NCBI GenBank assembly: GCA_964034945.1
Contig: OZ035963.1
Location: forward strand, 65,172,182-65,236,181
DNA length: 64,000 nt
Origin: Chrysopilus asiliformis
Lineage: Eukaryota; Arthropoda; Insecta; Diptera; Rhagionidae
Direction of reading: 5' to 3'
The notes beneath the pieces were generated by a model. The model did not search any database. It saw nothing but the letters and a program-made list of their open reading frames with translations, and was not told where the DNA came from. Position numbers and translations under genes: made by a program. Shown here piece by piece: positions 59,546-64,000 of this stretch (position 1 is the stretch's first letter; each line of letters begins with the position of its first letter).

Positions 59546-61597
59546 TCAAAAAAAAAAATTGAATTTCAACCTACTTCTAAATTTTTTTCCGCGATATTAA
59601 AATGGCGACTCAAGCTTTCATGCTTCATATTTCGAAATAAAAGCGAGATAATGAAAAAAAAATTGATTTTTTTTAAATGGATTTTCGTACTTTTCGTTTA
59701 AAAAACATATCAATTACAAGATTTAACCTTAAATTGTCCTGAATCAGGAAAAAAAAATTGGGGCGATTATTTTTGTGATCGTTTGTCATTACCTCAAATC
59801 ATCTATAATCCAGCAGTAAACAACGAAACAAAAAAAAATTGTTAAAATACAAACTCTGATAGAATACACAATATTAAAGTTGATCGACATCGATATTTTT
59901 TAATACCGGCTCTAATGACACTCCATTCGCTTGTCGACAGACAGAGCTTAAGGCGAAATCCTGTTGTACGCCTAAAGCGTCTATTAAACAAAATTCCATT
60001 TAAAGACTTTATCTCATGGATCACAATAAAGTTCAGATATTTTCAGTGAAACTAAAACACGAGAATTAATACAAAAAATAAAATAAAAAAAATACCAAAC
60101 CCTAGAACAAGGACACGAAGAGGGATGGTGTGAAAGTTGTAGAGTGCTTTACCTGCTGAAACTCAGGTGGGCCATTGCAGATGACTGAAAGCTAAATCGG
60201 AATTTACCATGGAAACACTTCACGCTGTAGGCAGATTAGTTTACAATGAGTTTTACGTGAGTCTGAATTAATGAGCAACAAGGAACATTATAGCAGGTCC
60301 AGTGTGTATCTATCTATCACATGAATATCTACAGATAGAGAATATATTTTATGGCACGTCTATAAAATATACACCACTGATTATTCGAGAATTTCATTTT
60401 ACAATGCATCCAGCTGAAATTTTACTATTAACATTTATGTAGATACGCGTATAATGTGATCCTAAACTGAAACTAAAACTATACATGATAGATTCTGTTG
60501 ATGTATGCGAATGATACACACATTATATGTATTTGAGAAATTTCGTCACATCCAAAAGTGATTCATGCAAATGACAGATAGACAGTCCTTTTAGTGTTTA
60601 GATCCCTATAAATAATCCCATAAAAGAGGATGTCATTCACAGTCCCGAAAATCAGATAGTTGGCTACAAAATATTTTCAACATTCACAAGTCCGACCGAC
60701 CGACACCCACACTCTAGCAAAATATACAAGATATCAAATCAAACTAGCACATGACGATGAAATGCGATTCAGTTTTCCATATGAGCGAAGAATAGTCGAT
60801 AGTTTGGAATCGATTTTCAGTATCTTTTCTGTACCTAAAATGCCAATATAACAATCTAATGTCCTGTTATCGACCTGGACACGCACTTTTTGGTAGATTC
60901 CACACACAAAATTGTGTCCATTTCGATTTTGATGGTATTGTAATCCTTTTAGTTTGTCCTCTCCTCTTTAAGATACTCCAATCTTTTGCGGAATCAATGC
61001 GGCAAGTGTATGGCATTAAATTGTCCTTTTCATCAGTATATATCGTCCTAGTTAAAATAGGGGCGGGCCGATATGAAGATCTCATTTTGTTATATTATTA
61101 ATAGGAAAAAGGACTAAACCTAATATTGTAGTATAGGAAAATAGATAGTTTATCTATTGAATAGTTATTTGTCAGCAAAATTTCAATACGAATTCAAGGT
61201 TCAGTATGTTTTCGGTTGCTTTGATATTGGGTGGCTTCTTTTTAATAAGTTATCTACTAAATCTTTTGGTTTTTATGCTCTACTACAGGCATCATCAGCT
61301 ACTGGCTTGGCTGGCTCATCACACAGATTGGCTTTAACAGCGTAGCCACTATAATCGACCTTTTATTGTGTGCTGTAATGCTTGTGTGTGCGGCTTCGGA
61401 TCGCAGAAATCAAATGAATCGTGCTTTGAGTTGGAATCGGGGCATTATTAGTATGACGCATTTCATTTCAAATCAGTTTGTGTCAAGCCATTGCCGTGGA
61501 AGGTTGTGTTTCATTGAACTGTATTTTTATTTGTAGTGGTTATAAATTTTGGTTGTAAAGGTAGCGACAGTTACTTTGATGGCCCCTGCTCTACTAG

Positions 61598-62165
61598 TTT
61601 GCATACCAGTCGTTATCGAGTTAAAGTTTTTTGCAATAAAAATACAAGAAAAAACTTAGACTTTTGAAAAAAAAAAATCGTCATGTCTTTCGGACTCCCA
61701 TTTCGATTTTTGAAATTCCAACACCAGATTCGTGATAAGCAACCCTGAAAACCACCCAAAGCCAGTTTTTGCAAGAAAAATTGGAAAAATTATATTTGCG
61801 TTAACCGTACAGGACTTTCCGTTTCGAATTTTGAAATTCCAACCTCCAACTCGTGATCAGCGATCACGAAAACCCCCTAAAGCTAGTTTTTCAGAGTCAA
61901 AATTAGAAAAAGGACATTTGCGTTATCCGTACAGGACTTTCCGTTTAGAATTTTGAAATTCCAACACCGGATTCGTGATTAGCGACCCCGAAAACCCCCT
62001 AAAGCCAGTTTTTCGGAGTCAAAATTAGAAAAAGAACATTTGCGTTATCCTTACAAGACCTTTTGTTTCGAATTTTGAAATTCCAACACCGGATTCGTGA
62101 TTAGCGACCCCGGAAAACCAAAGCCAGTTTTCCTGACAAAACTTGGGAAAAAGGATGTTTGTGTT
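61598..62165 (-). mobile_element. family B array of four units
   Basis: The decayed Helitron-like end (GCATACCAGTCGTTATCGAG) is followed by four clear units with GAATTTTGAAATTCCAACAC, CGTGATTAGCGACCCCG, AAAGCCAGTTTTTC and TTTGCGTTATCCTTACA. The period is near 118-122 bp. Confidence 0.8.
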
Positions 62166-62204
62166 TCGGAAACCCATCCGCTCCCTCCCCCTCATGATAC
62201 TTTT

Positions 62205-62625
62205 AAGCAATCTTTACTTTACAGAAATAAAAGTGAAATTATTTTATTTTTTAGGCTTTATTTTGCTTTTATTTCTAATACACCCCGCCCAAAAAATTAT
62301 CATTTTCTGTTTAGGGCATTTTTTTAAAAATAAAAGCCAGTCTTCGAATATATATCCTTGCTTTTGAGATATTCTTACGGACTTTTTGACTCCAAAACCG
62401 GATTCATAAACCTCCGGATGTAATTTTCTCCAGAAGAAGATAATCACGTTATCCTGACAGGACCATACGTTATCCTTACCGACTTATTAACGTCAGAATC
62501 GGATTCAGCCACCACAAAACCTACAGATGAGATTTTTCCGGAAGATACATAGGTGTGCAAAGATTCAAGAGATTTGTCAGTGACAGACAAACAGATACGA
62601 AGGCAAGCTAGATAAAAGCTTTTAA
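62205..62625 (-). mobile_element. family C element, short, reverse
   Basis: Palindrome remnant (ACAGAAATAAAAGTGAAATT, TTTTGCTTTTATTTCTAATA), then one to two units (AATCACGTTATCCTGACAGG, ACGTTATCCTTACCGAC) and the reverse left end (CAGTGACAGACAAACAGATA, CGAAGGCAAGCTAGATAAAAG). It directly abuts a family B array. Confidence 0.8.
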
Positions 62626-62991
62626 TAAAATTTGTCTACATTTCTTGCTTTAGCAAGAAATCTTGCTTTCCCGGGAAAAATCGGCATAAGGGGGTTTGCA
62701 AATATTTTTTTTGCAAATATTCAAAGAAAAATATTGTAATAAGATCTAAGACTTTAGAGGATTCCATCATAAATCCGGTTATTTTTTTTCATAACGCCTG
62801 AAAGTAGGCATAAAAACATTAAAACGCCTAGAAGTATGGAACAAACTGACTATATTCATATATTAGTGTTTATAAAATATTCCTAACATCCAAACTCAAC
62901 CTCAATACCTCAAATTAATGTCCCCACAAAGTGATTTGTAAATGGAAAACAATCTAGATTAATCTTTTCTCTTATCTTTTCTTTTAACAAG

Positions 62992-63119
62992 AACCAGTTA
63001 CAGAAATTATTGGCGGTCCAGATCTATTTATAAATAAAGGATCAACGATAAATTTAACATGTATAGTTAGATATGCACCAGAGCCACCGCCATCCGTCGT
63101 ATGGTCGCACAATCGACAG
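62992..63119 (+). CDS. dpr8: dpr8-like exon: first half of Ig domain 2
   Basis: This exon follows acceptor cttttaacaag and ends at donor CAG|GTAAGT. With the preceding exon's last base it makes GAA (Glu). The peptide begins EPVTEIIGGPDLFINKGSTI, continues NLTCIVRYAPEPPPSVVWSH and ends NRQ. It holds the first cysteine and core tryptophan of Ig2, a proline-rich C-strand region, and an NLT glycosylation sequon. GGPxxxINKGSTINLTC is a hallmark of the Dpr6/8/9 subgroup. The exon ends in phase 0, matching the next one. Confidence 0.96.
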
Positions 63120-63348
63120 GTAAGTCAAACAAAACAAAACAAACACACATACACAACAATAACATATCGAAAATTAATTTCAATCGTATCCTTATTATAT
63201 ATACAATACGATTAGATTTTTTTTTTGATATAGATAAAAGTATCTTTTATTTACTTAACCATCCAATACTAATGTTATTTTTTCGATCTATTCTTCTCAT
63301 TTCATGTTTTCTTCTTCATCATCGGTTCGTTGGTATTTACGCTTTTAG
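63120..63348 (+). other. dpr8: dpr8-like intron 4 (229 bp)
   Basis: A short intron with GTAAGT at the start and TTTTAG at the end, AT-rich, interrupting Ig domain 2. Its size contrasts sharply with the two preceding introns. Confidence 0.93.
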
Positions 63349-63517
63349 ATCATTAATTTTGATTCACCACGAGGTGGTATATCATTAGTAACAGAAAAAG
63401 GTGTACTAACGACGAGTCGCCTTTTAGTACAGAAGGCCATACAGAGCGATACAGGACTGTATACGTGTGCACCATCAAATGCCAATCCAACATCTGTTCG
63501 TGTTCACATCCTTAATG
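63349..63517 (+). CDS. dpr8: dpr8-like exon: second half of Ig domain 2
   Basis: This exon starts after acceptor acgcttttag in phase 0 and ends at donor AATG|GTAAGA, leaving one base for a downstream exon. It encodes IINFDSPRGGISLVTEKGVL, then a strand containing SRLLVQKAIQSDTGLYTC with the second Ig2 cysteine, and ends ANPTSVRVHILN. In Dpr proteins this is followed by a short variable C-terminal segment with a membrane anchor. No convincing C-terminal exon appears in the last 480 bases, so the gene continues past the window. The four exons total 678 bases and chain without a frame break. Confidence 0.96.
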
Positions 63518-64000
63518 GTAAGATTCAATGATATTTGACCATTAGTTTTTTTTTCTTATTATATACTTTTACGTTTTTCTTTATTGAAATACAGAAAACT
63601 TCTAAATGTAGTAAAAAAATTCTATAGATATGTGTGTACGGGTATAAAAACACCCACCAAGGATAACAAAAGTATATCTTTAGGCGTACGAACAAACAGT
63701 ATGCAATGTTATGTAGGGGAATGTCGTTTAGCTTTTGCAGAAAATCTTAACATGGGAAATGAGTTCCATTCCTACTTTCAATGATAGCAAAACCCCTGTC
63801 TGATCCTAGTTGTCTTCAGGAAAGTCTTATTGAGTTGATGTTGTCATTCTATAAGCATGTGGCCATTAGAATTCTTTATATTGTAAACAACCTCCTCACA
63901 CTCATTACTAAGTAAAAGTGTCTGTCAGCATAAAACCTACTGGGCAGGCACGCACACAGCACTTGCAGCAGGGAAAAAGAAATACATTTGGAAAAACAAA
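63518..64000 (+). other. dpr8: start of next dpr8-like intron
   Basis: Begins GTAAGATT after the Ig2 exon. No acceptor followed by a credible C-terminal Dpr exon is visible before the window ends. Confidence 0.8.

Larger units (their letters stand above)
50634..62991 (+). other. dpr8: dpr8-like intron 3, host of the antisense adaptor gene
   Basis: This 12.4 kb intron lies between the Ig1 and Ig2 exons. It contains the minus-strand PH-domain gene plus repeats and MITEs listed separately. 50640-52370, 55170-55430, 55960-57230, 57910-58630 and 59550-61590 show no gene I can support. A (CA)n lies at 52635-52653. A short motif, GAGGGAAAGTATTGT, occurs here at 50791-50805, recurs near 5161-5175 and (as AAGGAAAGTATTGT) near 36706, and so belongs to a dispersed repeat. 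Confidence 0.9.

Noticed and set aside
1..64000. tRNA, rRNA or snRNA genes
   Set aside because: I saw no cloverleaf with A and B boxes and no conserved rRNA or snRNA core. A covariance-model scan would be decisive.

Overview
This is a eukaryotic, AT-rich, repeat-laden window, almost certainly from an insect and probably a fly (Diptera). It has spliced genes with GT-AG introns, many small DNA transposons, LINE remnants and micro/minisatellites. There is no bacterial gene organisation, rRNA, CRISPR array or recognisable tRNA. Most open frames come from repeats or chance.

The backbone is one plus-strand gene of the Dpr family (immunoglobulin-superfamily neuronal recognition proteins), best matched by memory to Drosophila dpr8. 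Four coding exons are visible: 21793-21962, 50423-50633, 62992-63119 and 63349-63517. Their splice phases chain perfectly and encode two Ig domains. The signal-peptide exon and the C-terminal exon(s) were not found and probably lie outside. Nearly the whole 64 kb is therefore intron, including a 28.5 kb intron that splits the first Ig domain and a 12.4 kb intron between the two Ig domains.

That 12.4 kb intron holds a second gene on the minus strand. Its last three coding exons (54892-54837, 54760-54587, 53934-52760) join in frame. They encode an adaptor-like protein with an N-terminal helical segment, a PH domain and a tail with proline-rich and YxxP tyrosine motifs (SKAP-like, no SH3 seen). 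Its 5' end is unresolved. A possible small secreted-peptide exon (45626-45437, minus) is weaker.

The rest is a layered transposon archive. Two related families (B and C) carry tandem arrays of one diverged ~122-bp unit. B looks Helitron/Helentron-like; C has a terminal hairpin. A third family (A) carries 12-bp or tetranucleotide GACA-type arrays. Several non-autonomous elements can be delimited to the base by inverted repeats plus target-site duplications: hAT-like, piggyBac-like, PIF/Harbinger-like, pogo-like and MULE-like. Several sit inside older repeats, and in four cases a related uninterrupted sequence in the same window shows the empty site. LINE remnants occur at 5.3-6.0 kb, 39.9 kb and 49.7 kb. 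No wholly new functional system is claimed. The strongest unusual signals are the shared 122-bp unit, a LINE-tail retroposon with a recurring 5' end and a GA-rich tail, a near-perfect hairpin locus at 19.1-19.4 kb, and the antisense nested adaptor gene.
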